From contig OZ241330.1 in the NCBI GenBank assembly GCA_965200045.1, positions 744,001-808,000 on the forward strand: DNA of 64,000 bases, read 5' to 3'. A program made the translations under genes and the position numbers. Position 1 is the first letter of the stretch. Each line of letters starts with the position of its first letter. Of the stretch, positions 8,317 to 19,113 are shown one piece after another. Under the pieces are notes generated by a model. That model made no database searches and was not told the DNA's origin. It saw only the letters and a program-made list of their open reading frames with translations. The DNA comes from Bin25 sp026709415 (GTDB taxonomy: Bacteria > Bacteroidota > Bacteroidia > Flavobacteriales > Flavobacteriaceae).

Positions 8317-10737
8317 TTAGGGATCAATAAGGTCTAAATTTGAATCAAAATGATAGGTGTTTCCTTTTTGGGTTTCCATTGAAATTTCTTTTGTCGAGTA
8401 TTTTAATTCCAACAAGGCACCACTATTGGAAACAATGGACACTCGAGTCAACGTATTGTTTTTCCATTGCATTGAAACTTCAAAGTTTCCTTTCGTTTTT
8501 AATCCGCTGATAGAACCATTGGCCCATTCATCTGGTAATGCAGGTAATAAAAGAAGCTCATGATTATGTGATTGTAGGAGCATTTCAGCTATTCCGGATG
8601 TGCCTCCCATATTTCCATCGAGCTGAAATGGAGGGTGTGCAGACAACAAATTATGGTAAGTCCCACCCCCTGTGAGATAATTATATCCTTCATCTTCGGT
8701 AGGTCTTAATTGGTATCGAAACAACTGATAAGCTCTATTGCCATTTTGAAGACGTGCCCAAAAGTTAATTTTCCAACCCAATGACCAACCCGTACCGGAA
8801 TCGCCTCGAGCTTCCAAACTGATTCGAGCCGCTTCTGCTAAATCTGGAGTTGTATTGATATCGATTTGTCTGCCAGGGTGTAATGCGAATAGATGAGACA
8901 CATGACGGTGCTTATTATCCGGATCATCAACATCTTCTTTCCATTCTTGGAGTTGACCCCATCGTCCAATTTGTAGGGGCAGTAATTGTTTTCGAGCAGC
9001 AACAATTTGATTGTAAAACGCATCTTCTTTCCCCAACGCTTGAGAAGCTTCTATTAAGTTGGTAAACAAATCCCAAATCATTTGTATATCCATGAAAGCC
9101 CCTGTAGAAATAGTCCCATGTTCTGGAGAATAAGATGGGGAGGAGACCAAATACCCATTTTCATCTTCAATCAAAACATCTAGCCAAAACTCGGCCGCTT
9201 CTTTCATGACCGGATAAGCCATCTTTTCAAGATAGTTTTTGTCCAAATTGTAGGCATAATGTTTCCATAAATGCTGGGTTAACCAAGCGGCACCACCTGG
9301 AAAAAATCCCCATGGAAAGCGCCATCCCAAGGCCGTAAATCCAAAGGGATTGTTCATGGTGCTAACAATCCAACCAGAAGCATTAAAAAAAGCTTGTGCA
9401 CTTTTTCGACCAGGTTCGACCAAACTTTGAATGTAATGAAGTAGTGGTTGGTGCGTTTCGCTCAAATTGGTTTTTTCAGCAGGCCAGTAAAGCATTTGCT
9501 GATTAATGTTCATATGATAATCAGCAGCCCAAGGAGGAGCTACTTTATCATTCCATTTCCCCTGAAGATTCGCCGGTAAACTACCAGGACGGGAACTGCT
9601 GATGAGAAGATACCGGCCATATTGAAAGTAAAGCTCCTCTAAATGAGCATCACTGGCTCCACTACGATACCTTAAAAGACGCTCATTGGTCGGAAGATGG
9701 CTATGATTACTGTCTCCCAAATCTAAATGGACTCGATGAAACAGTGCTTGATAATCTTTTTGATGTTCTTGAAAGAGGTCATCATGAGAAAGCGAAATGG
9801 CTTTCATCATGGTGGCATCATTGAGTTTTTTATAATCTCTCCCCTTATATTGAGGGTACTGGTTAAGATAATCAGTAGCTGCGGTTAAACGGAGTGTGAC
9901 TTTGTTTGCCGATTGGATGTTGATTTTATTCTCGTTAAAGTCTATCGAACCTTGATCGATTTGCACATGGAGCTGGGCTTGAAATCCCATTTGATTGTTT
10001 TCTAATGCCCCTTCAAAAATCAGCGTATTGTCTTTTTGTTGAAAAGCATTGTTTTGATGCACACTGGATAATTCAATAGTGTAATCAGTCCCAGAAGGCG
10101 CACTATTTTCTATTTGAAAAACCAACACTCTGCTGGGATAATTGGCAAAATAGTGTCTCTTGTGAAGGACATCTCCCGACTGAAAAGACACATTGGCAAT
10201 GGCGTTGGCGATATCGAGATTTCGATGATAATTAGAGATTTCTCCCGATAGTTTGGTTTCGATGTGAATATCCCCAAATGTTTGATAAGCCCCATAACCT
10301 TCCCAATAATCTTCTTCATTTCTTCTGATGATAACCCCAGTGAGCTCTTTATCAGCCAATAGATGTGCTTTTTCAAATTCTCCTGCATCGAGTAATTCAC
10401 GGACTTGAGGCAAAAATTGATGTGCTCCAAGGCGATTGCCGCCATTATATTGATCCCACTCACCAGGGCCTCCTGCCCAAAGGGACTCTTCGTTAAATTG
10501 TATCCGTTCTTTTTCGATCCCCCCAAATACCATAGCTCCCATATAGGCATTTCCAATCGGAAGCGCTTGTCTCATCCAAAATTGAGCGGGTTGATCGTAC
10601 CAAAGCGTTAAATCTTCTGACTTTTGTCCTTGGTCTTGGCTCCAAACTAGGGATTCGACCATTAAAGTCAATGCACATGGGATTAAAAAACAGAAGCGAT
10701 AAATTGTAAAAAATGAATTTGTTGTTTTCATAATCAA
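8317..10737 (-). CDS. Secreted glycoside hydrolase family 95 (alpha-L-fucosidase / alpha-L-galactosidase)
   Basis: This 806-residue protein starts with a signal peptide (hydrophobic stretch about 12-30), so it is exported. It then follows the GH95 plan: an N-terminal beta-sandwich opening with LWYDQPAQFW and FNEESLWAGGPGE, a helical (alpha/alpha)6 barrel, and a C-terminal beta domain. Catalytic-site segments of GH95 are visible: HMNINQQM (about 405-412, paired Asn), SPSYSPEHG (about 531-539, general acid Glu) and QLDGNMGGTSG (about 704, Asp). GH95 enzymes release terminal alpha-1,2-fucose or alpha-galactose by inversion. It is a single gene with no adjacent SusC/D; the SusCD pair at 32-37 kb is distant. 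Length is normal and no defect was seen. Confidence 0.93.
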   Translation of the reverse strand: MIMKTTNSFFTIYRFCFLIPCALTLMVESLVWSQDQGQKSEDLTLWYDQPAQFWMRQALPIGNAYMGAMVFGGIEKERIQFNEESLWAGGPGEWDQYNGGNRLGAHQFLPQVRELLDAGEFEKAHLLADKELTGVIIRRNEEDYWEGYGAYQTFGDIHIETKLSGEISNYHRNLDIANAIANVSFQSGDVLHKRHYFANYPSRVLVFQIENSAPSGTDYTIELSSVHQNNAFQQKDNTLIFEGALENNQMGFQAQLHVQIDQGSIDFNENKINIQSANKVTLRLTAATDYLNQYPQYKGRDYKKLNDATMMKAISLSHDDLFQEHQKDYQALFHRVHLDLGDSNHSHLPTNERLLRYRSGASDAHLEELYFQYGRYLLISSSRPGSLPANLQGKWNDKVAPPWAADYHMNINQQMLYWPAEKTNLSETHQPLLHYIQSLVEPGRKSAQAFFNASGWIVSTMNNPFGFTALGWRFPWGFFPGGAAWLTQHLWKHYAYNLDKNYLEKMAYPVMKEAAEFWLDVLIEDENGYLVSSPSYSPEHGTISTGAFMDIQMIWDLFTNLIEASQALGKEDAFYNQIVAARKQLLPLQIGRWGQLQEWKEDVDDPDNKHRHVSHLFALHPGRQIDINTTPDLAEAARISLEARGDSGTGWSLGWKINFWARLQNGNRAYQLFRYQLRPTEDEGYNYLTGGGTYHNLLSAHPPFQLDGNMGGTSGIAEMLLQSHNHELLLLPALPDEWANGSISGLKTKGNFEVSMQWKNNTLTRVSIVSNSGALLELKYSTKEISMETQKGNTYHFDSNLDLIDP

Positions 10738-10809
10738 TCAAAAAGTAAATAGTGGCTCAATAAGTTTATGAGGTTGTTTCGTTCTCAAATTAATCAATGC
10801 GAATCAAAG

Positions 10810-11067
10810 TTAAAATTTGTTTTCTTTAGAATATTGACGCATTTTTTGGAAATTTTCTTTTGTCAATGTATAATCTTTTAATTTTTTTCCATTCCAACGA
10901 TGGTATAAAAAAATGGGCATCAGAACAAACACCATCAGTAAGACCGAAACCCCAACAATGAATCGACCCATTTCGTTCCCTCTTGAAATGAAAATAAATC
11001 CAGTCACGTAACCCAAGAATAATATATAACTGAGATACTGGATCATTTTTTGGCGTACTTTAGACAT
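10810..11067 (-). CDS. Small two-helix membrane protein
   Basis: Starting at the ATG at 11067 (MSKVRQKMIQYL) gives about 85 residues with two hydrophobic helices (about residues 8-26 and 35-54), then a basic tail (KKLKDYTLTKENFQKMRQ). The frame is open further upstream into aspS, but the longer version would overlap aspS by 34 bases and has no membrane-protein character. The gene lies directly downstream of aspS on the same strand, 15 bases after its stop, so it is likely cotranscribed. The family is not recognised. Confidence 0.6.
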   Translation of the reverse strand: MSKVRQKMIQYLSYILFLGYVTGFIFISRGNEMGRFIVGVSVLLMVFVLMPIFLYHRWNGKKLKDYTLTKENFQKMRQYSKENKF

Positions 11068-11081
11068 CAATAAATGAAAAG

Positions 11082-12857
11082 TTATTCCAGTTCTTGAAGT
11101 TGATCTTGACTCCATGCGGTGGGGGCCCCCATCATTAAATCTCGGGCTTGATTGTTTTTTGGAAAAGCAATAAAATCTCTAATGGATTCTTTTCCTTTCA
11201 ATGCAGCGGCCAATCGATCAATCCCCCAAGCGATGCCGCCGTGTGGGGGAGCTCCATAGGTTAAGGCTTCAATTAAAAAGCCAAAGCGATCATTAGCTTG
11301 GGAATTGCTAAATCCAAGAATTTCTAAAATTTTTAATTGCAAATGAGATTCAGAAATTCTGATGGATCCCCCGCCGATTTCTTTGCCATTGAGCACTAAG
11401 TCATATGATTGGGCTCGAACTTTCAAGGGTTGATGCTCCAATAGAGGGATGTCCTTTGTTAAAGGGGCTGTGAAGGGATGGTGCATGGAACGGTATCTCT
11501 TGATTTGCTCATCCCATTCAAAAAGTGGAAAATCAGTGACCCAAAGGGGCACAAATAGTTCTGGATTGATGATATCGAGTTCTTGTGCCAAATGGTTTCG
11601 AAGCGTTCCCATTTGAGACAAAGCTTGGATTCGATCTCCCCAAACAAGTAATAAAAGATCTCCCTTGTCAGCGTTTGCTTTTTCAAACCATTGCGAAAAG
11701 TCGTTGGCGTTGTAAAATTTTGAAATAGAAGAACGAAAGTTTCCATCTTGGTTTTGAGAAACCCAAATCAATCCGTTGGCCCCAATTTGAGGGCTTTTCA
11801 TCCATTTTGTCCATTGGTCCATCGTTTTTCGACTCGTATCACCCCCATTTTCGATCACCATCCCAATGATGGCCTTTGGCGTATCGAATAACTGAAATCC
11901 TTTTCCTTGGACCAACTGGGTTAAATCAACCAGTTTCATTTCAAAACGCAAATCTGGTTTATCGGTTCCATAGGTATTGATGGCTTGTTCAAAAGAAAGT
12001 TGTTTGAACGGTTTGGATTGATAGGATGTAAATTGCTGGAGCAAATGACTCAATAGTCCCTCAAATATGGCCATCACATTGTTCTTATTGACAAAAGAAA
12101 GTTCACAGTCTAATTGGGTGAATTCTGGTTGACGGTCCGATCGAAGATCCTCATCTCGAAAACACTTGACAATTTGAAAATATTTGTCAAATCCCCCCAC
12201 CATTAACAGTTGCTTTAACGTCTGAGGTGATTGAGGTAGGGCATAATACTGACCTTTATTGATATGGGATGAAACCATAAAATCACGTGCTCCCTCGGGG
12301 GTGGATTTGATGAGAAATGGAGTTTCAATTTCAAAAAAATGGCAATGACTTAAATAGTTTCTGATGGATTGCACCAATTGGTGTCTAAAAATCAAATTAT
12401 CTCGAATGGGTTGCCGACGGATATCAAGATAGCGGTATTTCATCCTTAGTTCTAGCCCCCCATCGGTTTGATCTTCAATGGTGAATGGTGGAGTTTGAGC
12501 ATGAGATAAACATTGGAGTTGTTCCACTAAAACCTCAATATTTCCTGTTGGAATATTTGGGTTTGCAGCTTCCCGATGGATCACCTGACCTTTAATCTGA
12601 ATGACATCTTCTCGAGAAAGATGCTTCACTTTTTCAAAAGTTGGTTGATTGGTTCTCTGCTGATCAAAAACCAATTGGGTGATGCCATAAAAATCTCGCA
12701 GTTCGACCCAAATAATGTAGCCTTTATCTCTGATTTTGTTCACCCAACCACTGAGAACAACCTCTGAATGGATATTGGTTGCATTGAGTTGACCACAATG
12801 GTGTGTCCGGTATTCGTTGGGTTGTATGGAAACGCTATGTGTGGCTTGATTGGACAT
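11082..12857 (-). CDS. aspS: Aspartyl-tRNA synthetase
   Basis: This 591-residue class II synthetase of the bacterial (long) type charges tRNA-Asp. In order it has an OB-fold anticodon-binding domain (about 15-125), the catalytic core with motif 2 (CFRDEDLRSDRQPEFTQLDCE region, about 220-243), the bacteria-specific GAD insertion (about 290-420) and motif 3 (GGIAWGIDRLAAAL, about 537-550). The N-terminus has a short extra tail before the usual YRTHHCGQL start. Length and motifs are normal. A small membrane-protein gene follows closely downstream. Confidence 0.97.
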   Translation of the reverse strand: MSNQATHSVSIQPNEYRTHHCGQLNATNIHSEVVLSGWVNKIRDKGYIIWVELRDFYGITQLVFDQQRTNQPTFEKVKHLSREDVIQIKGQVIHREAANPNIPTGNIEVLVEQLQCLSHAQTPPFTIEDQTDGGLELRMKYRYLDIRRQPIRDNLIFRHQLVQSIRNYLSHCHFFEIETPFLIKSTPEGARDFMVSSHINKGQYYALPQSPQTLKQLLMVGGFDKYFQIVKCFRDEDLRSDRQPEFTQLDCELSFVNKNNVMAIFEGLLSHLLQQFTSYQSKPFKQLSFEQAINTYGTDKPDLRFEMKLVDLTQLVQGKGFQLFDTPKAIIGMVIENGGDTSRKTMDQWTKWMKSPQIGANGLIWVSQNQDGNFRSSISKFYNANDFSQWFEKANADKGDLLLLVWGDRIQALSQMGTLRNHLAQELDIINPELFVPLWVTDFPLFEWDEQIKRYRSMHHPFTAPLTKDIPLLEHQPLKVRAQSYDLVLNGKEIGGGSIRISESHLQLKILEILGFSNSQANDRFGFLIEALTYGAPPHGGIAWGIDRLAAALKGKESIRDFIAFPKNNQARDLMMGAPTAWSQDQLQELE

Positions 12858-13068
12858 GATTTATCAAGAGAAGCCATTTACTTTTTGAAGACAAAAAGCA
12901 TCCCATTGATTTCCACTTTTGCAAAAAGTGAGGTCATTTGGATTGCCTTGATGTATTGAAGTCATCCAAAATGGTTATGTGAATCCTGCGTTAGGGAAAT
13001 CATATCGAATGAGAACAACTGAAGTAAAGAGCCGCTTGAGTCATTTATAGGCTCTATTTAATTCTTGA

Positions 13069-16000
13069 TCAAACATAAGAAGTCTTTTTAATCCAAGGTC
13101 TGTTCTTACTGATGAACACTAATTTTTTTATTCTCAATTTGATGCTATAAACAATACTAAACGTAGCGGGAACAATCACCAAAGTCAAAAAAGTGGCAAA
13201 AGTCAATCCAAAAATAACGGTCCAAGCCAGTGGTCCCCAAAAAATAACATTATCTCCACCGATGTAAATGTTGGGATTCCATTGACTGATGAGGGTGAAA
13301 AAATTAATATTGAACCCAATAGCCAATGGAATCAATCCCAAAATGGTGGTGATGGCGGTTAATAAGACCGGTCTTAGTCGAGCCGAACCACCACGGATGA
13401 TCGCTTCTTTCGCTTGATTCAAGGTCAAAAGGCCTTTCACATTACGCTGAATTTTTTCTCGATTGATTAATAATTGGGTGTAATCAATTAAAACCACACT
13501 GTTATTAACCACAATCCCGGCAAGAGAAATAATCCCCAACATCGTCATTAAAATGACAAAGGGCATATTAAAAACCAACAGACCAAAAAACACGCCTGTA
13601 AAGCTCAATAAAATGGTCAGCAAAATGATGAATGGTTTTGAAATGGAATTGAATTGAAAGACCAATAATAGCAATATGAGAGCCAATCCTATAAACAAAG
13701 CGGTCGATAAAAAAGACATGTTTTCTTGTTGCTCTTCTTGTTCTCCAGCATAATCATAGGTAATCTCTTTTGGTATGTCAAAATTAGCCAGTGCATTTTG
13801 AACTTCAGCTAGCACCGCATTGCCATTAAATCCAGCCAAAACCGATGAATAGAGAGTGACCACACGATCCAATTCGCGATGTTTGATCGAACTAAAGGAA
13901 TTATCACTTTCCACCCTGACCAATGAAGAGATGGGAATTTCTTTTGTTTCAGGGCCATCATTGAGGATGATGTTTTGGTTCAAAAGAGCATTTTTATCAA
14001 ATCGGTATTGATCATCCAATCGAACATTGATATCATAATCATCACCTCCCGTTTTGTAAACACCAGCTTTAGAACCAAATAATGCCGTACGCAAGATGAA
14101 CCCAATTTGACCAGCGTTGACTCCGAGTTCACCTGCTTTTTTGCGATCAATCACCAATTCATCACTTTGTTTGTATCGACTCACATCGATTTTTAATTCT
14201 TCCACGCCCTGAACATTCACTCGATTGAGATAATCTTTCATATTTTCAGCCACTTGGATAAGTTCCAAGTAATCATCCCCTTTGATTTCGATGGTAATCG
14301 GATATCCCGTTGGCGGGCCATTGGCATCTTTTTCGACGGAAATAGCAACCCCTGGAAATTTTCCACTGACAGCCTCTTGAACTTCTTTGCGCATCAATTC
14401 ACTAGAGTGACCTCTTCTGAATTTAAATTCTCTTAGCGATATGGTGATTTTCCCTTTGTGTGGCATGGCATTTTCGGCTCCAGAATCGGTAGTGGGATTT
14501 CCTGCCCCTTCTCCAACTTGAGAAACGGAAGTTTCAACCATGAAATTGTTATCGCCATCATTATATTTTGGTAAATGGAGGATATTAAAAACTTCTTGCT
14601 CAATCAAACGCGTGACCCGATCTGTTTTATCGATGGATGTTCCTTCAGGATACTCAATATAGATGATGATTTGATTCGGTTGGTTTTCAGGAAAAAACTC
14701 TGTTTTAGGCGGAAAAAGTCCCATCAAAACAAAAGAACTCAACAATAGAAAAAAGGTGCCAACCAAAAACAAAATAGGATGATATCCTTCCAAGACAAAC
14801 CTCAAAAATCGCTGATAATTGCTTTCTACTTTAGTGAGAAATATTTTTTGAAAGCGCAATGCCCAGCCTTTGATAGCGTATTTGTAGGCCCAGAACAGGA
14901 GTGGAACAATCAACATGATGGTCCCCAAACCTCTGATGATTCCTTGATTAAAAATCAACAACAATCCCAAACCACCCATGATGGCCGTCAAGCGCCATAG
15001 AGATTTGTCCGTAAACACTTGATCTTTGATATTCATGAACTGAGAGACCAACATGGAATTAAAAAAGATAGCGACAATCAGTGAAGAGCCTAAAACAGCG
15101 GATAGGGTAATGGGAAAATAGATCATGAATTCCCCCATCAAACCTGGCCAGGCACCCAAGGGGGCAAATGCCGCAAGAGTGGTCGCTGTTGATACGATGA
15201 TGGGAGTGGCAATCTCACCAATCCCTCGTTTGGCTGCTTGAATCCGGGTCATGCCTTCTTTTTCCATCAATCGATAAACATTTTCCACCACCACAATACC
15301 ATTATCCACCAGCATACCTAGACCCATCACGAGCCCAAACAAGACAACGGTATTTAATGTGTATCCGATGGCAGAGATAAACATGATGGCCATGAACATG
15401 GACATAGGAATTGCAAAACCAACAAAAAGAGCATTTCGAAAGCCAATAAAAAACATCAATACCGTCACCACCAAGATGACCCCCAAAATGATGTTATTAA
15501 TTAAATCATTGACTTGATTCGTTGTTAAAGTAGAAGTATCATTATTGATGGCAATATCGATGTCATTGGGAATCTGTAATTCTGCAGTGTTCTCAACAAT
15601 CGACCTAATTTGATTGGCTGCATTGATTAGGTTTTGTCCCCCTCTTTTTACCACATCTAACAATAGCGTTTTTTCACCCATCGAACGAGCATAGGAAGTG
15701 ACTTCTTTTTCCTCAAAAGTGACCGTGGCGATATTTCTTAAGTAAACGGCATCGCCATTATCGTTTTTAACGACAAAATCTTCTAAATCTTCTGGGCTTT
15801 CAATTTCGCCGAGAATGCGAACATTGCGTCTTTGACCATCGATTTCAATATTTCCAGCAGAAATTGTGGAATTTTCATCTGAAATAGTATTGATGACATC
15901 GGCAAAAGCAACTTGAGCCGAAGTCATTTTGTAGAGATCTAAAGCCACTTTCACTTCAAATTCTTGGATCCCTCGGATATCGACTTCTTTAATTTCAGTT

Positions 16001-16542
16001 AAATCTTCAATGGCAGATTCGAGGCGCTCCGCATATTCTTTAAGATCTTTTATGGGGTAATCCCCAATCATGCTGATGTTGAGCATGGGCATCATTTCAG
16101 CAAAATCGAGTTCGAAAATATTGGGTTCTAATTTGGCATTATTGAAAACAGGCCAGTCGGCACTCGATTTCACGGCATTCACCAAATCCGTGACTTCTTG
16201 TTTGGCTTGATAAATGGGAATATCTTCATCAACTTCGACAATGACGATGGCAAAATCTTCAGCGGATGTGGAATTAATTTCAACGAGATTGGAAAGACCT
16301 TTGATTTCCTCTTCTAGAGGATCCGTAACCAATCGTTCCATGTCTTCGGCCGTGTTCCCTGGAAAAACAGTCGTGATAAAAATTTGGGTATCATTGATTT
16401 CAGGAAAGCTTTCTCTAGGTAAATTCAAATAAGAACTCAACCCTAGGATGAAAAAAATCACCATAATCACATAGATCACCACCCGATGATCGATGGCCCA
16501 GCTAGATAGTTTGAACTCTTTGTAAATTTTTTTATCGCTCAT
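13069..16542 (-). CDS. RND efflux pump inner-membrane subunit (AcrB/MexB-like)
   Basis: This 1157-residue protein has RND architecture: transmembrane helix 1 (about 17-37), a first large periplasmic loop, helices 2-6, a second periplasmic loop and helices 8-12 with a C-terminal basic tail. The helix 4 proton-relay segment reads GLGMLVDNGIVVVEN, so the second Asp of the classical DD pair is Asn, as in many hydrophobe-efflux relatives. It forms a trimer exporting hydrophobic compounds to the outer-membrane channel. It is third in a tolC - membrane fusion - RND operon, 12 bases after the fusion gene. An extra cytoplasmic/transmembrane insertion around residues 495-580 makes it longer than AcrB (about 1050). 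Confidence 0.93.
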   Translation of the reverse strand: MSDKKIYKEFKLSSWAIDHRVVIYVIMVIFFILGLSSYLNLPRESFPEINDTQIFITTVFPGNTAEDMERLVTDPLEEEIKGLSNLVEINSTSAEDFAIVIVEVDEDIPIYQAKQEVTDLVNAVKSSADWPVFNNAKLEPNIFELDFAEMMPMLNISMIGDYPIKDLKEYAERLESAIEDLTEIKEVDIRGIQEFEVKVALDLYKMTSAQVAFADVINTISDENSTISAGNIEIDGQRRNVRILGEIESPEDLEDFVVKNDNGDAVYLRNIATVTFEEKEVTSYARSMGEKTLLLDVVKRGGQNLINAANQIRSIVENTAELQIPNDIDIAINNDTSTLTTNQVNDLINNIILGVILVVTVLMFFIGFRNALFVGFAIPMSMFMAIMFISAIGYTLNTVVLFGLVMGLGMLVDNGIVVVENVYRLMEKEGMTRIQAAKRGIGEIATPIIVSTATTLAAFAPLGAWPGLMGEFMIYFPITLSAVLGSSLIVAIFFNSMLVSQFMNIKDQVFTDKSLWRLTAIMGGLGLLLIFNQGIIRGLGTIMLIVPLLFWAYKYAIKGWALRFQKIFLTKVESNYQRFLRFVLEGYHPILFLVGTFFLLLSSFVLMGLFPPKTEFFPENQPNQIIIYIEYPEGTSIDKTDRVTRLIEQEVFNILHLPKYNDGDNNFMVETSVSQVGEGAGNPTTDSGAENAMPHKGKITISLREFKFRRGHSSELMRKEVQEAVSGKFPGVAISVEKDANGPPTGYPITIEIKGDDYLELIQVAENMKDYLNRVNVQGVEELKIDVSRYKQSDELVIDRKKAGELGVNAGQIGFILRTALFGSKAGVYKTGGDDYDINVRLDDQYRFDKNALLNQNIILNDGPETKEIPISSLVRVESDNSFSSIKHRELDRVVTLYSSVLAGFNGNAVLAEVQNALANFDIPKEITYDYAGEQEEQQENMSFLSTALFIGLALILLLLVFQFNSISKPFIILLTILLSFTGVFFGLLVFNMPFVILMTMLGIISLAGIVVNNSVVLIDYTQLLINREKIQRNVKGLLTLNQAKEAIIRGGSARLRPVLLTAITTILGLIPLAIGFNINFFTLISQWNPNIYIGGDNVIFWGPLAWTVIFGLTFATFLTLVIVPATFSIVYSIKLRIKKLVFISKNRPWIKKTSYV

Positions 16543-16554
16543 AAACCGCCATAT

Positions 16555-17724
16555 TTAGCTATTCAAAAGCTGAACTTTTTGTTGGTCCTCAACCAAAGCA
16601 GATCCCTCATCAACTAGCAAATCACCAGAATTTAATCCACCGAGAACTTCTGAAAAATCACCGCTTCTAATGCCTAATTCAATAAAAACACGTTGGGTGA
16701 TGAATACGTTTTGTTCCTCGGTAGAGACTAGTCGATGGACATAAGCTTGTCCCTGAGCATCTTCTTGGATCAATCGAAGTGGAATGGAAAGTGCTTGGTG
16801 ATTTTGATAATCAGTGACAATCAATTTGGCCGTCAAATTCGGTTTGATTAATCCACTTGAATTTTCTACGGGAGCTTCGACTCGAAATGTTCGGTTATTG
16901 GGATTGATAAAATCACCAGTTTGTCTTAGAGTCGTATTGATTTGGCTTTCAATGACATCTATTTGAACAACGGCAGGACTTCCTGGTTTTACAGAAGGTA
17001 GATAAGTTTCTGGGATATCGGCTTCAACATACATCGAATTGAGGTTAATCAACCTTAAAATGGGATTCATTCCTGGAGCGACATAAGCTCCTTCATTAGT
17101 GATTAACTCATCGATGACTCCTGAAAAGGGAGCGATGATTTTGGTTTTGGACAATTGATTCTCCAATTGATCAACAATCTGTTTTTGTGATTCATATTGA
17201 GTCTTGGCTTGGAGATAATTCAATTCGGAACCTATTTTTTGATTCCATAAACGTTGGGTCCGTTCATAAGTGGTTGACGCCAAATCCAGTTGCAATTTGG
17301 CGCTATTTAGTTGAGGTCGAAGACCCCCATCATCGATGGTAGCCAAAATGTCCCCTTTCACGACTCTTTGCCCTTCTCGAACCCTTATAGATAGGAGTTT
17401 TCCAGCAAATTCTGGATAGAGTTCCAAACTCTGTCTTGTCTTGATATCTCCTTGAACTTCAATGGCATGTGTGAATTCTGAAGTTTCAACGCTAAATGCT
17501 GAAATCAAAGGAAGTCTTTGATTTTTGTCTTTAATCTCAATCAAGCGATTGATTTCAATCAATTGTTCATTCAATTCATTGATTTGATTGACAACGACAT
17601 TTCTTTGTGTTTTAAGGGAGTCGATATCCGAATCTCCAAATTGATTTTGCTCTGTTGTAGCTTTTTTTTGAGAACATCCGGATAAAAGAATAATGGTAGT
17701 TACAAGAAATAGGATGTGTTTCAT
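16555..17724 (-). CDS. RND efflux periplasmic adaptor (membrane fusion lipoprotein)
   Basis: This 389-residue lipoprotein has lipobox LLSGC with Cys17. A short coiled coil (about 35-65) precedes the biotinyl-lipoyl-like half motif VQGDIKTRQSL. Next come the helical hairpin (about 130-185), the second lipoyl half with APFSGVIDE, and a beta-barrel domain (about 230-330). It links the RND pump to the TolC channel in the periplasm. The order, 12-13 base spacings and common strand show one operon with the flanking genes. Confidence 0.92.
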   Translation of the reverse strand: MKHILFLVTTIILLSGCSQKKATTEQNQFGDSDIDSLKTQRNVVVNQINELNEQLIEINRLIEIKDKNQRLPLISAFSVETSEFTHAIEVQGDIKTRQSLELYPEFAGKLLSIRVREGQRVVKGDILATIDDGGLRPQLNSAKLQLDLASTTYERTQRLWNQKIGSELNYLQAKTQYESQKQIVDQLENQLSKTKIIAPFSGVIDELITNEGAYVAPGMNPILRLINLNSMYVEADIPETYLPSVKPGSPAVVQIDVIESQINTTLRQTGDFINPNNRTFRVEAPVENSSGLIKPNLTAKLIVTDYQNHQALSIPLRLIQEDAQGQAYVHRLVSTEEQNVFITQRVFIELGIRSGDFSEVLGGLNSGDLLVDEGSALVEDQQKVQLLNS

Positions 17725-17736
17725 TGATCTGGGAGA

Positions 17737-19113
17737 TTAAAGAGATGAGTATAAAAGGTTGTCTAATTCTGCTTTGTAATTGATGAGGTCTAATATGGTT
17801 TGAAGGTATCTTTGTTGTGCCAAAAAGAGTTGATTTCTGGCTTCTCGATACTCGAATGAAGTGGCCAAGCCTTCCAAAAATTTAATTTGATTCTTATCGG
17901 CGATACTTTGGGCGAGTTTCAAATTCTCTTTTCCTGTTTCAAGAGTTCGGGCGGCTAACTGCAAGTCGTTCTGGGTTCGTTTGATATTCAGGCCAATTTC
18001 CTTTTTGGTATCCTCTAAACTTATTTGAGATTGTTGCCATGTGATTTTGGCTCTTTGGGTTCCCGCGGTACGAACTAACGAACTAAAAATGGGGATATCA
18101 GCAGAGAATCCAAAAACAGCGGTTCCAAACCATTTTTGATCTCTATTCAGAAAAGAAAATTCATTGCTGTTTCCAGTATAATTGCCATTGAGAAAAGCTT
18201 TCAAAACGGGAAGAGCTTTGGCTCTTTCATTTTTATAACTTAATAACTGAGCTTGGACATCATTTTTAGCAATACGCACATCGATGTTTTCTTCGACAAC
18301 ACTTTCAATACGCGTGCTTTGTGAAGTCATCGACTGGGCAATGGCCTCAGTAATAATCTGTTCTAATGTATCGGTTAATTCAACTTTAGTTTCAGGTGTG
18401 TAGCCCAGTAGATGATTGAGAAAATCGCGAGCGATTTCTTCCAATCGTTTGGCATACCGTAACTGATTGTTTTGTTCACTAACACTGAGTCGAATTTGTT
18501 CAACATTTTCCTGTTCCACAAAACCTGATTCAAATAGCTTACTAGTTTCATCAAGGTTGTCTTCTAACAGAGCTAAGTTTTCTGAAATAAAATCAATATT
18601 GGCTTGAGCAAGTAAAACGTTGACATAGGTTTGTATCACATTTTTTCTAAGCTCTAATTTGGTTTTAGTCAAAGCGTTTTCAGAAATTTCCAAAAGCACT
18701 TTACTCGCTTGTATGAGCAACAGATAAGAACCATCGAAAAGCAATTGACTGACATTGAAACTAGCTACAACATTTTGCTTGGTCCCAAAAACTACTTCAG
18801 CAAACTCACCTTCTTTTCCCCCGAAAAATTGAGCGGGAATTAAAGCCACGGGTTGTTCTAAATAGTTTTCATAGTTGAGATTGCCGCTAATCTGAGGAAG
18901 GCCATCAGCAAAATTTTCCCATCGTAGTTTATAAGATTTCTGAATCTCGAGTGAAGCATTGCGAACCTCTGCGTTGTTTTCAATCCCAACGTCAATAGCT
19001 TTCGATAAGCTGAGTTCTTGATGAGGTTCCTGAGAATAAGAAAGGATAGCCATCAAAAAAGCAAACATGGAATATTTCCAACGCATCAATTTTTTGGAAT
19101 TCATCTTAATCAT
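17737..19113 (-). CDS. TolC-family outer membrane efflux channel
   Basis: This 458-residue protein has a signal peptide (about residues 12-30, ending SYSQ). It consists of two repeated coiled-coil/beta modules typical of outer membrane efflux proteins, each starting with a segment like LSLSKAIDVGIENNAEV. It forms the trimeric outer-membrane exit duct for the RND pump encoded downstream. It is the first gene of the operon, with the promoter expected in the 380 bases upstream. The ATG three codons in (19104) is an equally good start. Confidence 0.92.
   Translation of the reverse strand: MIKMNSKKLMRWKYSMFAFLMAILSYSQEPHQELSLSKAIDVGIENNAEVRNASLEIQKSYKLRWENFADGLPQISGNLNYENYLEQPVALIPAQFFGGKEGEFAEVVFGTKQNVVASFNVSQLLFDGSYLLLIQASKVLLEISENALTKTKLELRKNVIQTYVNVLLAQANIDFISENLALLEDNLDETSKLFESGFVEQENVEQIRLSVSEQNNQLRYAKRLEEIARDFLNHLLGYTPETKVELTDTLEQIITEAIAQSMTSQSTRIESVVEENIDVRIAKNDVQAQLLSYKNERAKALPVLKAFLNGNYTGNSNEFSFLNRDQKWFGTAVFGFSADIPIFSSLVRTAGTQRAKITWQQSQISLEDTKKEIGLNIKRTQNDLQLAARTLETGKENLKLAQSIADKNQIKFLEGLATSFEYREARNQLFLAQQRYLQTILDLINYKAELDNLLYSSL

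Noticed and set aside
12768..12959. Short plus-strand frame upstream of aspS
   Set aside because: Mostly antisense to the aspS N-terminus and without coding character.
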